The position numbers and the translations under genes are program-made. The notes under the pieces are model-generated. The model worked only from the letters and a program-made list of their open reading frames with translations. It searched no databases and was not told the origin of the DNA. Of a stretch of 62,437 bases of DNA, positions 9,521-19,695 are shown piece after piece. The number at the start of each line of letters is the position of its first letter. The first letter of the stretch is position 1. Source of the DNA: Oleiharenicola sp. (GTDB lineage Bacteria; Verrucomicrobiota; Verrucomicrobiia; Opitutales; Opitutaceae); assembly GCA_025363455.1 (NCBI GenBank), contig JANYDW010000036.1:1-62437 (forward strand), given 5' to 3'.

Positions 9521-9598
9521 GGTGGAACCCGGCCTCCGGTCGGGTTGTTGCGCTCTCGATCACCGAACTGCCCGTCCGGAGGCCGGGCTCTCCACCTT
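9521..9598. repeat. GGTGGAACCCGGCCTCCGG palindrome, copy 2
   Basis: Same family as 7308-7380. Its right arm ends at the stop codon of the minus-strand hybrid kinase (TAA at 9597-9599), so the last bases of the element and the stop codon overlap. It may act as a bidirectional terminator between convergent genes. Confidence 0.85.
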
Positions 9599-12500
9599 AC
9601 GCCCTCGCCAACACCTCGCGCAGAACGCGGGAGAGTTCGTTGACCTCGTAGGGCTTCGCGATCACCGCGGCAAAACCGTGTGTCTTGTAATTAGCCAGCA
9701 CCGGATCGCTGGAATAACCGCTCGAGACCACGGCCCGCACTGACGGATCAAGCAACCGCAGATGGCCGAGCGCGTCGAGGCCACCCATGCCGCCGGGAAC
9801 CGTGAGATCCATGATCACGAGATCGTAGCGCGAACCAGCGGCCAGGGCCGTGCGGTATTTCTCGATCGCCTCGGCCCCGTCCACCGCACAGTCCACCGTC
9901 AGGCCGAAGCGCTGCAATAGCATCACGGCCATGTCGCGAATTATCTGCTCGTCGTCCATGAAGAGCACGCGCCCCTCCATGCGGTCGGGCGTATTCCAAG
10001 GGGTTCGCGTGTCGAGCTGGACCAAGTGCTGCCGCAAGGCCGGCAGCCAGATCCGGAACGTGGTGCCCTGCCCCACCTGTGACTCCACGTCAATGTGGCC
10101 GTGGTGCTTCTTCACGATGGAATAGACCGCCGCGAGGCCCAGGCCCGTTCCGGTCTGCTTGGTCGTGAAGTAGGGGTCGAAGATCCGGGCGAGATTCTCC
10201 TGCTTGATGCCCTCGCCCGTGTCAGCGATCGCAATCTGGATGTAATCCCCCTGGCCCAGGCTGGGATGACTCTGGCCGTCATGGGGATCGTTGCGGGCCA
10301 TGATCCGCAATGTGCCGCCGCGGGGCATGGCCTGGACGGCATTGATCACAAGGTTTTGTACGACCCGACCGATCTGGCCTTTGTCGGCGTCGGCCGGCCA
10401 GAGATTGGGCGCCATGTCGTAGAAAGCCTTGACCTGCGATCCGTGGAGCGCGAAGGCGGCCATCTCACGCACAATGGCCTCGAGCTGCACCGCCGCGCGG
10501 ACGGGTTCGCCGCCCTTGGCGAAGGTCAATAGCTGCTGCGTAAGGTCGCGCGCGCGCAGGGCGGCCTTCTCCGCGGAGCGGAGACTGGCGCCGGCGGGAC
10601 TGTCGGCGGCAATATCGAGCTGGGCGAGCGCCAGGTTGCCCATGACGGCCGTGAGGATGTTGTTGAAATCGTGGGCGATGCCGCCCGCCAGCACGCCCAC
10701 CGACTCCAGCCGCGTCGCGCGCACCAGTTCCTGCTCCAGGCGCTCCTGCTCGGTGACATCGCGGAAAACGAGCACCGTGCCGACCACCTTGCTGTCCGCA
10801 GCGTGGATGGGCGCGCAGCAGCCCTCGATCTGGTGGCGCCCCCCGTGCCGCGTGATTAACCGGGTATGCGCAGGGAGGTCGGCGACCGTATCGCCCCGGG
10901 CCACGCGGGCAATGGGCACCTCCACCACCTGGTCCGAGCGGGCGTTTTGCAATCGGCAGATTTCCTCGACCGGCCGGCTCAGAACCTCCTCCGCCCGCCA
11001 GCCCGTGAGCTCGGCCGCCGCCGGATTCATGTATTGGATCAAGCCCGCCACGTCGGTGGTGATGACACACTCGTTCATCGCCCGAAGCGTGACCGCCAGT
11101 CTTTCCTTCTCGGCCGCCAACGCCTCCTCAGCGACGCGCATGAGGGTGATGTCAAGGGCCACGCCGACCAGCGAATATTCGTTCTCACGGATCCGGTGGA
11201 TCGTCACGCTCTCGCTGATCCAAATTACCGTCTGGTCGGCTTTGAGGATATGAAAGATTTGCTCGTAGCCTGAGTGACCCTCCGTCAACGCAGTGCGGCA
11301 CCGCGCGTCCATTTCCGCCCGCTCCGGAATGTTGAACCCAGCCCATAAGCCATCCTGCGGCCTCGGTTGCGGCGCACCGTACAGCCTTTGGCAAAGCAAT
11401 GAAGGAGGCACCTTGAATTTCCAAGACCAGGCGGTGGGAGTGAGTGTCATGATGCCCTCCCAGAGCAGGCAATCCGCCCGAACCAGCAGTTCCTGCAGGC
11501 GCTGTTCGCTGGCCTGCCGGGCGGCCTCCGATTCCTTCTCGGCCGTGATATCCAACGCCACGCCCACCAGCGAAAACCGCCCGCCACTGAGCGGGCGGAG
11601 CGTCACATTCTCGCTGATCCAGACAACCGAGCCGTCGTCCTTCAGGATGCGGAACACCTGCTCATAACCCTCTCGTCCCTCCGTCATGGCCCGCCGACAG
11701 CGTTCGTCCATCTCCGCCTGTTCCGGGATCCGGAAATTGCGCCACAAATTCACCTCCGCCCCCGGTCCGAACAATTCGAAAAGCCGGCGCGACAGACCCG
11801 ACGACGGCTGCAACTGGATCTGCCACGACCAGTCCGCCACCGTGACCTCCGATTCCCAGAACAGGCAGTCGGCCCGGGTCAGCAGTTCCTGTAGACGGTG
11901 CTCGCTGGCCTCGCGTGCGGCCTCCAGCCGCCGCTGCGCCGTGATGTCGGTGATCACCCCAACCAGCCGCGCGCTTTTCTCCGTCAGCTGGACGATCGTG
12001 ACCACCTCGCGCAGCCAGATCACCCCTTGGTCCTGGAGGACATGGAATTCCTGCGTGTAACCCGGCTGCCGCCCCCTGACAGCCTCCAAGGCTCGCCGGT
12101 GCATCACCTCCCGCTCGGGGACGTTCAAATGGTCCCAATTGATTTGCATGTCGGTGCCGTCACCGAAAATGCGGCGGTAAAGCACGGAACGCTGGGTGTA
12201 GAAATCCCACTCAAGTGCATCATCGGGACGCACGGTGGCCGTCGCTTCCCAGATCAAGCAGTCCGCCAGTTCAAGCACCTGGGTCAGCTTCGTCTGGCTC
12301 TGCTGCCAGGCTTCTTCGGCGATGTGCCGGGCGGTGATATCGCTGATGATACCCACGAGGTCCCACAACTGCGGACCCGCTGCAACGATCGTGGTCTTTT
12401 CGCTCAACCAAATGTCGCCTCCCGGTCCGGGCACATGAAAGACCTGCGCGTAGCCCGGCTCGCCCCCGGTGATGGCCTCCTGGGCCCGGTGCGACATCTC

Positions 12501-13721
12501 GGCATGCTCGGGAACACCGTGCTCCTTCCACGCAAACCCCAAGGGAATCACCGGTTCGGCGGCGAAGATCCGTCGGTAGAGCTGCGACTGGGGAATATAC
12601 ATCGACCATTGCAGTGAACCATCGGCCTGACCCTGGACCTGGGCCTGCCAGATCATCGTGTCGGCGCGCTCCAGCAGGTGGGACAGGCGCATCTCGCTTT
12701 TCTGCCGCGCTTCCTCCGCCTCATGTTGCGCCGTGATATCCGTCACCACGCCGACCAGGCTCCATGTGCCGTCCGTGACCCGGGTGATGGACACCCGCTC
12801 GTGTAGCCAGAAGACCTGCCCCGACCGGTTAATGGCCCTGAACTGCTGCGTGTAACCGGGCTCATTTCCAAGGATTGCCCCGGTACTGCGCGCATCCATT
12901 TCCGCCTGTTCCGGAATATTCAGCGTGTCCCAGAATCCGCGGTCGCGGGTATACACCCGGTCGCCAAAAAGCAGTTCGGAGAACTGTGAGTGCGGGATGT
13001 CAAAGTGCGGCCAATGTAGCACACCGTCATTCAAGACCACCGTGGCTCGCCACAACAGACACTGCGCGTGCGCGAGAATGCTATCCATGGTCAACTCGCT
13101 CTGTCGCCGAGCGGCCTCGGCCTCACGTTGCGGGGTGATGTCGGTCACCAAGCCCACCAGCCAGAAACGATTTTTGCCCAGCGGCCGGATGGAGACATTT
13201 TCATGCAGCCAGTAGACAACTCCGTCCCGGACCGCGCGGATTTCCTGCACATAGCCCGCCTCGCCGTTTTCCACGGCTGCGCGGCTCCGCCGGTCCATGG
13301 CCTCCCGCTCGTCGATTTGAAACTGGAGCCAGAGGTCAACTCCCGGCTTGGGCACCTGGTCGTTGAACAGTTTCCGGCTGAACGCTGAGTTGTGCAGCGT
13401 CATGCGCCAGAGCCAGCCGTCCGACCCCGCTCCCATCTCCACCTCCGCTTCCCAGAGCAGGCCGTCCGCGTGCTCGATCAACGCCGTCATCTCCCGGATG
13501 CGCCGGGCCGTATGCTCCTCCAATCGCTTCTGGCTCCGCCCATGAAGCCACCAAGCCACCAAGCCCGCCCCCGTGGCGAGGCCGAGGATAAGGAGGAGAT
13601 CGATGGTCCCCGCCGCGCGCCCAGCACTTTGCGGCGCGGGTATGGCGCCCAGCACCGGCCCCACAGACAAGGTCGCCAACGCGACTTGAGCCAGCCAGTT
13701 GCGCGCAAAGGAACTTTTCAT
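9597..13721 (-). CDS. Hybrid sensor histidine kinase with six tandem PAS-like units and C-terminal receiver
   Basis: A 1374-residue membrane-anchored sensor. Hydrophobic stretches lie at about residues 8-27 and 39-58. From about 78 to 860 there are six diverged units of roughly 130 residues, each opening with a LLxxADCLLWEA-like segment and ending LVGVVTDITAQ. A classical PAS domain follows (CVITTDVAGLIQYMNPAAAELTGW), then HisKA with phospho-acceptor histidine in LAGGIAHDFNNILTAVMGN, an ATPase domain with NLVINAVQAMP and TGTGLGLAAV, and a receiver with aspartate in YDLVIMDLTVPGGMGG. ATG at 13719-13721 is the first ATG; the frame extends upstream only to a TTG. No separate response regulator gene is adjacent. 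Confidence 0.93.
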   Translation of the reverse strand: MKSSFARNWLAQVALATLSVGPVLGAIPAPQSAGRAAGTIDLLLILGLATGAGLVAWWLHGRSQKRLEEHTARRIREMTALIEHADGLLWEAEVEMGAGSDGWLWRMTLHNSAFSRKLFNDQVPKPGVDLWLQFQIDEREAMDRRSRAAVENGEAGYVQEIRAVRDGVVYWLHENVSIRPLGKNRFWLVGLVTDITPQREAEAARRQSELTMDSILAHAQCLLWRATVVLNDGVLHWPHFDIPHSQFSELLFGDRVYTRDRGFWDTLNIPEQAEMDARSTGAILGNEPGYTQQFRAINRSGQVFWLHERVSITRVTDGTWSLVGVVTDITAQHEAEEARQKSEMRLSHLLERADTMIWQAQVQGQADGSLQWSMYIPQSQLYRRIFAAEPVIPLGFAWKEHGVPEHAEMSHRAQEAITGGEPGYAQVFHVPGPGGDIWLSEKTTIVAAGPQLWDLVGIISDITARHIAEEAWQQSQTKLTQVLELADCLIWEATATVRPDDALEWDFYTQRSVLYRRIFGDGTDMQINWDHLNVPEREVMHRRALEAVRGRQPGYTQEFHVLQDQGVIWLREVVTIVQLTEKSARLVGVITDITAQRRLEAAREASEHRLQELLTRADCLFWESEVTVADWSWQIQLQPSSGLSRRLFELFGPGAEVNLWRNFRIPEQAEMDERCRRAMTEGREGYEQVFRILKDDGSVVWISENVTLRPLSGGRFSLVGVALDITAEKESEAARQASEQRLQELLVRADCLLWEGIMTLTPTAWSWKFKVPPSLLCQRLYGAPQPRPQDGLWAGFNIPERAEMDARCRTALTEGHSGYEQIFHILKADQTVIWISESVTIHRIRENEYSLVGVALDITLMRVAEEALAAEKERLAVTLRAMNECVITTDVAGLIQYMNPAAAELTGWRAEEVLSRPVEEICRLQNARSDQVVEVPIARVARGDTVADLPAHTRLITRHGGRHQIEGCCAPIHAADSKVVGTVLVFRDVTEQERLEQELVRATRLESVGVLAGGIAHDFNNILTAVMGNLALAQLDIAADSPAGASLRSAEKAALRARDLTQQLLTFAKGGEPVRAAVQLEAIVREMAAFALHGSQVKAFYDMAPNLWPADADKGQIGRVVQNLVINAVQAMPRGGTLRIMARNDPHDGQSHPSLGQGDYIQIAIADTGEGIKQENLARIFDPYFTTKQTGTGLGLAAVYSIVKKHHGHIDVESQVGQGTTFRIWLPALRQHLVQLDTRTPWNTPDRMEGRVLFMDDEQIIRDMAVMLLQRFGLTVDCAVDGAEAIEKYRTALAAGSRYDLVIMDLTVPGGMGGLDALGHLRLLDPSVRAVVSSGYSSDPVLANYKTHGFAAVIAKPYEVNELSRVLREVLARA

Positions 13722-13865
13722 GTGAACATGCCCGCTGATTACCGGGCATGCAGGATTGGAGGGGTTAAACAACTAATCGGATGCCGACCCATCAGCTTGA
13801 ACGATAAACCCATGTTGCCGAGCAAAGATTGCAAAATCGGGCTCCCTCCCTCTTCTCTTGAATTG

Positions 13866-14921
13866 ATGTCCAACCCAGCGGTTCTGCTCCTCAACCTCGG
13901 CTCGCCCGACTCTCCGGCGGTGCCCGACGTCAAACGCTACCTGCACGAATTCCTTGGCGATGAGCGCGTAATCGACAAGCCCGACAATTCCGTGCTCCGC
14001 TCCCTTTTGGTGCATGGTATCATTATCCCATTCCGCGCCAAGAACTCGGCGCACGCCTATTCCACCATTTGGACCGAACAGGGCTCGCCTCTCGTCGTCA
14101 CCAGCCGGAATACCCAGACCAAGCTCCAGAGCCGGTCCCCCATCCCGGTCGAGCTGGCCATGAATTACGGCAGCCCTTCGATACCCGAGGCCCTCAAACG
14201 TCTGGTCGCGCTCGGGGTCGGCCGCCTGCTGCTTTTTCCCCAATATCCTCACTACGCCATGTCGAGCTGGGAAACCGTCGTGGCCAAGGTCCACCGCGAG
14301 GCCGCCCGCTTCGCCCCGACCATGAAGATCGAATGCGTCCAGCCCTATTATCAGGATGAAGACTACATCGGCGCGCTCGTCGCCAGTGCCCGGCCGTATC
14401 TTGACCGGCCGCACGATCACCTGCTTTTCAGCTATCACAGCATCCCCGCCCGGCACCTGACCAAGGCCGACTCCTCCCATGCCCACTGCGCCATCGTGGC
14501 CGATTGCTGCAACACCTGCAGCCCCGCCCATGCCACTTGCTACAAGGCGCAGATTACCCGCACCACCCAGGCTTTTGTCCGACTCGCCGGCCTCGCGCCC
14601 GATCGCTGGTCCATCGCCTTCCAGTCACGCCTGGCCAACGAGCCCTGGCTCAAGCCCTACACGGACTTCGAATACAAGCGCCTCGCCGCCGAGGGGAAAA
14701 AGCGACTGCTGGTCATCACCCCGGCCTTCGTGACCGACTGTCTTGAGACCCTCGAGGAAATCCGTGTGCGCGGCGCCGAGGATTTTCTCGCGGCCGGCGG
14801 TACCTCCTTCGAGGCCATCCCGTGCCTTAACGACCAGGCGGTCTGGATCGATTTCCTGGAAAAGCGCGTGCGACAGTGGTCCCAGGCCGGCCCCCTGCCA
14901 GTTGCGGCTTGCCCCACGTAA
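13866..14921 (+). CDS. hemH: Ferrochelatase
   Basis: A 351-residue ferrochelatase that inserts iron into protoporphyrin (or coproporphyrin) to finish heme. Typical start region AVLLLNLGSPDSPAVPDVKRYL, the catalytic histidine region FSYHSIPARHL, and the late glutamate motif in TPAFVTDCLETLEEI are all present. A cysteine-rich stretch CCNTCSPAHATCYKAQ follows the histidine motif and may mark an iron-sulfur or regulatory site, which some bacterial ferrochelatases carry. ATG at 13866 (MSNPAVLLLNLG) is chosen; the frame is open far upstream through the antisense of the neighbouring kinase, which is not coding. Confidence 0.95.
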   Translation: MSNPAVLLLNLGSPDSPAVPDVKRYLHEFLGDERVIDKPDNSVLRSLLVHGIIIPFRAKNSAHAYSTIWTEQGSPLVVTSRNTQTKLQSRSPIPVELAMNYGSPSIPEALKRLVALGVGRLLLFPQYPHYAMSSWETVVAKVHREAARFAPTMKIECVQPYYQDEDYIGALVASARPYLDRPHDHLLFSYHSIPARHLTKADSSHAHCAIVADCCNTCSPAHATCYKAQITRTTQAFVRLAGLAPDRWSIAFQSRLANEPWLKPYTDFEYKRLAAEGKKRLLVITPAFVTDCLETLEEIRVRGAEDFLAAGGTSFEAIPCLNDQAVWIDFLEKRVRQWSQAGPLPVAACPT

Positions 14922-15009
14922 AACGGTTTCTAAAAAGAGCCGGTGCCCGGCGCTGGCCCGGATCTTGGCTCGCGGGTTGCATAGCGGTCATTCAAGATTA
15001 GGTTCCATT

Positions 15010-17679
15010 GTGAGCTCCTCTTCCCTCAAGCCTGCAGGTCAGATTGCCGCGACTGCCGAGGCCGTGCTGGTCCTGGGGCCTGATGGACGAATTTACTTCG
15101 CCAGTGCCGCAGCCTGCTCGGTGTGGCAGGCCAAGTCCACCGAGCTGGTCGGCGATTTTTTTCCCAACCTCTTCACCTTCGATGTCATCTCCCACGAATC
15201 AGGCTGGGTGCAGTCGCAATGGGAGGTCCTGCTGGCCGCCGCGCGCGAGCGACCCATCGCCCTGAAACTGCAGCCCAAGGAGGCGGCGGAATTTGATGTG
15301 CTCGTCCGCCTCGAGGCTGCCGGCGGCGAGCCGGTGCATTACCTTGCCTTCGTCTCCCGGCCGGCCGGCGGCCCGGTGATTGCGATCCCCGCGGCCATGC
15401 CGGACAATTTCCTCGCCCAACTCGGAGAGCGGAGCCCGCTCGGCTTCTTTGATCTGAACTTCGTGAAAAATGAGGTCTACTTCTCACCGACCTGGAAACG
15501 TCAGCTGGGGTACCTCGACGACGCCCTGCCCAACACCTACGATACCTGGCTGAAGCTGATCCATCCCGATGATTCCGCCGCCGCCCCTGACCGCGCAGGC
15601 CGCGGTGGTGGCACCGGCTCCCGGCCCTTCACCCACGAATTCCGCATGAAACACGCCGAGGGTCATTACGTGTGGCTCCAGTGCGTCGGCATCCAGCACT
15701 ATGGCCCCAACGGGGCTCTCCAGCGCGTGCTCGGTGCACATCTAGATGTTAGCGACCGCAAGGAGTTCGAGGAAGCCGCCCTGCGCGCCGACGAGCGCAT
15801 CCAACAGCTCGGCGACCGCGGCCGGGTGGCGATGTTCGACCTCGATTTCTCCACCGGGCTCTACTGGCTCTCGCCCGGCTTCAAGTCGCTCCTGGGCTAC
15901 GCCGACGGCGAACTGCCCAACACGCTCGAGTCCGTGCTGCGCAGCCTGCCCCTGGACGAGACCATGGGGGGCGTGCAGGCCTACTTTCTCACTCAACATC
16001 CCAGCCAGGTGGCCTACTTCGACATCCTGCGCCTGCGCCATCGCGAGAACCGGGATGTACCGGTCCAGGCCGGTGTCGTGCGCCAGATTTCGCGGAAAAA
16101 GGAATTGCAGCGCATCATCGGGTTTGCGGTACCGCTGCCGAAGACCACCAGCGCGCCGGCCGAGCCGGGTCTCGGGTTTTCCCCCGCCCATCTCGCGATC
16201 TTGCTCGGCGCCCTGCAGGAGGGGGCGATGCTCACCGATGCGACCGGGAGGATCATTTATATCAACGCCAAGGCCGAGATTCTGCTGGGCCGCAAACTCG
16301 CCGAATGCCTCGGCCAGGATTCCAGCGAGGTCTTCCGCCTCGTCCACCTGCAAAACGGCCAGCCGGGCGAGAATCCGGTCGCCCGCGTGCTCGGCAGCGG
16401 CGAGCCCCTGCCGCTCAGCAGCGAGTTCGCGCTCGATATCGGCGCGACCACGGCCCAACCCGTCGCTTTCAGCGCCCGGGTCGTGATCGATACTGCCGGC
16501 CGTTCCGTCGGCGCGGTTGTCGTGTTCCGTCATCCGGGTGAAATGAGCCTCACGCCCGAGGAGCTGGTTCGCGCGAACCGCTTCGCGGCCCTCGGCCAGC
16601 TCGCCGGCGGCATCGCCCACGATTTCAACAACCTCCTCACGACCATCCTGGGCGGTGTTTCCATGGCCAAGGAAAACCGCGATTATTCGGGACTGGAAAA
16701 CAGCGAGCGCGCCTGCCTCGCGGCCAAGGCCCTGAGCAAGCAGCTCCTCACTTTTTCGAGAGGCGGCGGCGGAGTCCGCCAGGTCGTGAAGACCGGTGAT
16801 ATTCTCGCCGACACAGTCCGCCTGGCCTCCGCCGGGTCCACCGTGAAGATCGAAGTGTCGGTCGCGCCCGACACTGGCACGGTCTGCGTCGACCGCGCCC
16901 AGATCCTGCAAGTATTTCAAAACCTTGTCATCAACGCCATCCAGGCCATGACCACCGGGCAGGGTCATGTCTGGATCACCGCCGACAATGTCCAGCTCGC
17001 TCCCGGCGAGGTCGCCGGACTCGCCGCCGGGGCCTACGTCTCCGTGGCGGTGAGGGACAATGGCAGTGGCATCAAGCCCGAGCACCTCGACAAGATTTTC
17101 GACACGTTCTTCACCACCAAGAAGACCGGCACCGGTCTGGGCCTCGCCACCGTGCTCTCCATCGTCCGACGCCATGGCGGCCAGCTGGGCGTCGAGTCCG
17201 AGCTTGGGGTCGGCACAACTTTCACCGTCTTTCTGCCCGGCGCCGACCAGCCCGAGGAAGTCGAGGCCCGCCGCGCCCCCTCTTTCAACTACGCCCAGCG
17301 TACGGGTCGCATCCTCTTCATGGATGACGATCCGAACATCTGCCTGCTCACCGGCGGCATGCTTGAGAGCCTCGGCTACAAATACGACCTCGCGAAGAGC
17401 GGCGAGGAGGCGATCCAGTTCTACAAGCGCTACCTCAACATCGGCCGGCCCTACGACACCGTCATCATGGACCTTACGATCATCGGCGGCATGGGCGGCG
17501 AGCAGTGCTACAAGCAGCTGCGCGAGCTGCACCCCGAGGTGCGCGCCATCATCGCCAGCGGCTATGACAACGATGACATGGCCCGGCAGTTCTTGGACAT
17601 GGGCTTCTGCGGTTATCTGACCAAGCCCTACCGCGTCGGCGACCTCGCCCGCATCATCAAGAAAGTGCTCGGGAGCTGA
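15010..17679 (+). CDS. PAS-rich hybrid sensor histidine kinase with C-terminal receiver
   Basis: An 889-residue cytosolic sensor beginning at a GTG (VSSSSLKPAGQ); the frame continues upstream into hemH but that part looks non-coding. PAS domains are seen at about residues 15-120, 140-255, 260-365 and 390-505 (for example GERSPLGFFDLNFVKNEVYF and MLTDATGRIIYINAKAEILL). HisKA has histidine in LAGGIAHDFNNLLTTILGG; the ATPase domain has NLVINAIQAMT and TGTGLGLATVLS; the receiver has the aspartate in YDTVIMDLTIIGGMGG. The kinase and receiver modules closely resemble those of the minus-strand kinase across hemH, suggesting a duplicated pair. No membrane segment is seen. Confidence 0.92.
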   Translation: MSSSSLKPAGQIAATAEAVLVLGPDGRIYFASAAACSVWQAKSTELVGDFFPNLFTFDVISHESGWVQSQWEVLLAAARERPIALKLQPKEAAEFDVLVRLEAAGGEPVHYLAFVSRPAGGPVIAIPAAMPDNFLAQLGERSPLGFFDLNFVKNEVYFSPTWKRQLGYLDDALPNTYDTWLKLIHPDDSAAAPDRAGRGGGTGSRPFTHEFRMKHAEGHYVWLQCVGIQHYGPNGALQRVLGAHLDVSDRKEFEEAALRADERIQQLGDRGRVAMFDLDFSTGLYWLSPGFKSLLGYADGELPNTLESVLRSLPLDETMGGVQAYFLTQHPSQVAYFDILRLRHRENRDVPVQAGVVRQISRKKELQRIIGFAVPLPKTTSAPAEPGLGFSPAHLAILLGALQEGAMLTDATGRIIYINAKAEILLGRKLAECLGQDSSEVFRLVHLQNGQPGENPVARVLGSGEPLPLSSEFALDIGATTAQPVAFSARVVIDTAGRSVGAVVVFRHPGEMSLTPEELVRANRFAALGQLAGGIAHDFNNLLTTILGGVSMAKENRDYSGLENSERACLAAKALSKQLLTFSRGGGGVRQVVKTGDILADTVRLASAGSTVKIEVSVAPDTGTVCVDRAQILQVFQNLVINAIQAMTTGQGHVWITADNVQLAPGEVAGLAAGAYVSVAVRDNGSGIKPEHLDKIFDTFFTTKKTGTGLGLATVLSIVRRHGGQLGVESELGVGTTFTVFLPGADQPEEVEARRAPSFNYAQRTGRILFMDDDPNICLLTGGMLESLGYKYDLAKSGEEAIQFYKRYLNIGRPYDTVIMDLTIIGGMGGEQCYKQLRELHPEVRAIIASGYDNDDMARQFLDMGFCGYLTKPYRVGDLARIIKKVLGS

Positions 17680-17712
17680 GTTTCGTACGGAAATCCAGCC
17701 TCCCAGGTGCGC

Positions 17713-19695
17713 TCAACGGTCTTTCCTTTTCTTGCGCGATTCCTCCCAGCCGAGGCCGACCATGAAGTCCTGGGAGATGAAATCCAGGAAGTCCCGGGCC
17801 GAGATCTCCAGCACGCTGGCCGACTTGGTCGCAACCATGACGTTCGCCGTCGCGATGCCGTTGCCGAGCAGACTGAGTTCACCGAAGCTGTCGCCGGTCT
17901 TCAGGCGGCGCAACTCCCGGTCCTTGACCCGCACCGCCAGTTCGCCGCGATGCACCAGGTAGAAGCAGTGGTTGACCTTGCCCTCCTCCAGGATCAGCGC
18001 GTTTTCCGGCGCTTCCAGGATCTTTGAGCGGCGGGCAAATGCCGACATCATCGCATGACTCCAGTTGTGCGACAGCTCCGCGCGCTGCAGGAAGCTCACC
18101 TTCTGTACCGCGTCGGCCACAACCTGCCGCGAGATTTTGGACAACACCAGCCGCTCGAAATCCGCCTTGTCCAGCGCCAGCAACACACTTCGACCCTGGC
18201 TGCGGATGGACCGCGTTCGCGGGATGGCATGCAACAGGGCGATCTCGCCAAACACGTCGCCTTCCTCCACCTCCGTCACCGGTTCCGAGCGGCCCGGCGC
18301 ATAGTCGCGCCGCACTTCGAGCCGGCCCGACAACACGATGAAGAGCCGATCGCCCGCCTCACCCTCACGTACCACATAACTCCCCCGGGTGTGTTCCTCG
18401 GGCTTCACCACCGCGGCCACCGCTGCAATATCCTCCTTCGGCAGCTCGCGGAACAGGACCGACTTGCCCAGCCAATCGGCGATCGTCGCGGGTGATACCA
18501 GCACGGCGGCCGGCCGGAGCTTGCGCTCGGCTCGCTCCCGCCACCTGGCGCGCAGGTGGCTGAGGGCGCTCCAGCCGGCGAAACCGACCGCACCGACCAC
18601 CAGTACTCCGCACAGCCCAAGCACGGCGAGGATGGTATAATTTCCCGCACCCGAGGCCCGGAACCGCTCGATGAGCGACATCGCATGGAGGTTCAGCAAT
18701 ATCCCGGCGGTCAGGACGGTGAGGGCCAGCCAGGCCACCGTCGCCCCGGCGCACATGAGCAGGTATTTGCGATCCTGCAGCTGCTGGCGCGCCAGTGTCA
18801 GCAACCGGAACAGGCGGTCGCGCGGCAGCACAAAATCATGGGCCGTGGCCAGGTATTGCTCGCGGTAGAGCGCCCCGAGCAGATCGAGCAAGGGCGAGCG
18901 CCAGAGCGGCGAAAGCGCCAGCAGCGCACCCCCCAGCACGGGGACGACGAAGTCCGGCGCCCGCCAGGCCACCACGGTCAGGATGATGAAATGCGGGGCG
19001 AGGCGGGCAAGCGCGGCGTTCGCTTCCAGTGCGCGTCCCCCCATCAGGGCGTCGCTCAACCCGGCGCGCAGATGCGGCAGGAGCGATTTCCAAACGAAGC
19101 CGATGCGGTAGACCTCGCCTCCGGCGGCTTTGACGACACTGGCGGCCAACAAGGAGCCCAAGGTGGCCGCACCACAGGCCGCCAGCCAGCCGAGCAACAG
19201 CCACACCGGTTCCTCCGGCAGACGCGGCGGGCGAAGAAACAAGCTCCCGATCGCCGCCAGCATTGCAATCCCCGTCACCCAGCGCATCACCATTCCATTG
19301 ATGCGCAGGGGCCATTTCGCCGGCAACTCAGGCGGTGGGACCGGCCAGACTGGGGCCTGAAGGATGCCAGCTTGGGCCGCCTTCGCCACCAGCTCGTAGA
19401 GTTCGCGCAAAGAGGGATTGCGTTGGGTCGAGATGAGTCCGCACAGGACGTCGGTGACCTTGCGCCCGCCCTTGAATTCCTGGAGGGTATTCCATTGCAG
19501 GGGCGTCACGATGAGGTACCGCCGACCCGGCAGGTACTTGAGCGCCAGTCGCTCGCTCGAGAGGCGGGCCACACGGACGTCGGGGCTCAACAGCAACACA
19601 GACTGGTTCAGCAACGCACCCAGCTTCAGCAAGCTGGGCTTTAGTCCTGGATTGGTGGCGGTCGTCGGTACAAGTCCGGGATTGGTGGCGGTCAT
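17713..19695 (-). CDS. PqqD-like domain / M50-like membrane region / double cyclic-nucleotide-binding domain protein
   Basis: A 660-residue protein of unusual make-up. Residues ~20-105 resemble a PqqD-like winged helix (LLLSPDVRVARL, RYLIVTPLQWNTLQEF). Residues ~130-410 hold several membrane segments in an order like M50-type peptide metalloproteases, but the place where HExxH is expected reads LGSLLAASVVK, so zinc chemistry is unlikely. Residues ~425-660 contain two cNMP-binding folds (EGEAGDRLFIVLSGRLEVRR..GDVFGEIALL and EEGKVNHCFYLVHRGELAV..GDSFGELSLL). The N-terminus carries a duplicated TATNPGL segment from a 30-base tandem repeat. ATG at 19693-19695 is used; a GTG two codons upstream is possible. 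Ligand and role are unknown. Confidence 0.72.
   Translation of the reverse strand: MTATNPGLVPTTATNPGLKPSLLKLGALLNQSVLLLSPDVRVARLSSERLALKYLPGRRYLIVTPLQWNTLQEFKGGRKVTDVLCGLISTQRNPSLRELYELVAKAAQAGILQAPVWPVPPPELPAKWPLRINGMVMRWVTGIAMLAAIGSLFLRPPRLPEEPVWLLLGWLAACGAATLGSLLAASVVKAAGGEVYRIGFVWKSLLPHLRAGLSDALMGGRALEANAALARLAPHFIILTVVAWRAPDFVVPVLGGALLALSPLWRSPLLDLLGALYREQYLATAHDFVLPRDRLFRLLTLARQQLQDRKYLLMCAGATVAWLALTVLTAGILLNLHAMSLIERFRASGAGNYTILAVLGLCGVLVVGAVGFAGWSALSHLRARWRERAERKLRPAAVLVSPATIADWLGKSVLFRELPKEDIAAVAAVVKPEEHTRGSYVVREGEAGDRLFIVLSGRLEVRRDYAPGRSEPVTEVEEGDVFGEIALLHAIPRTRSIRSQGRSVLLALDKADFERLVLSKISRQVVADAVQKVSFLQRAELSHNWSHAMMSAFARRSKILEAPENALILEEGKVNHCFYLVHRGELAVRVKDRELRRLKTGDSFGELSLLGNGIATANVMVATKSASVLEISARDFLDFISQDFMVGLGWEESRKKRKDR

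Noticed and set aside
13392..13865. N-terminal extension of ferrochelatase
   Set aside because: This part is the antisense of the six-PAS kinase; the family start is at 13866.
15742..17532. Long minus-strand frame opposite the second hybrid kinase
   Set aside because: Antisense of a recognised kinase/receiver; no domain is recognised in it.
18556..19644. Plus-strand frame of about 360 codons opposite the cNMP-domain gene
   Set aside because: Composition is arginine/glutamine-rich as expected of GC-rich antisense; no motif or start signal.
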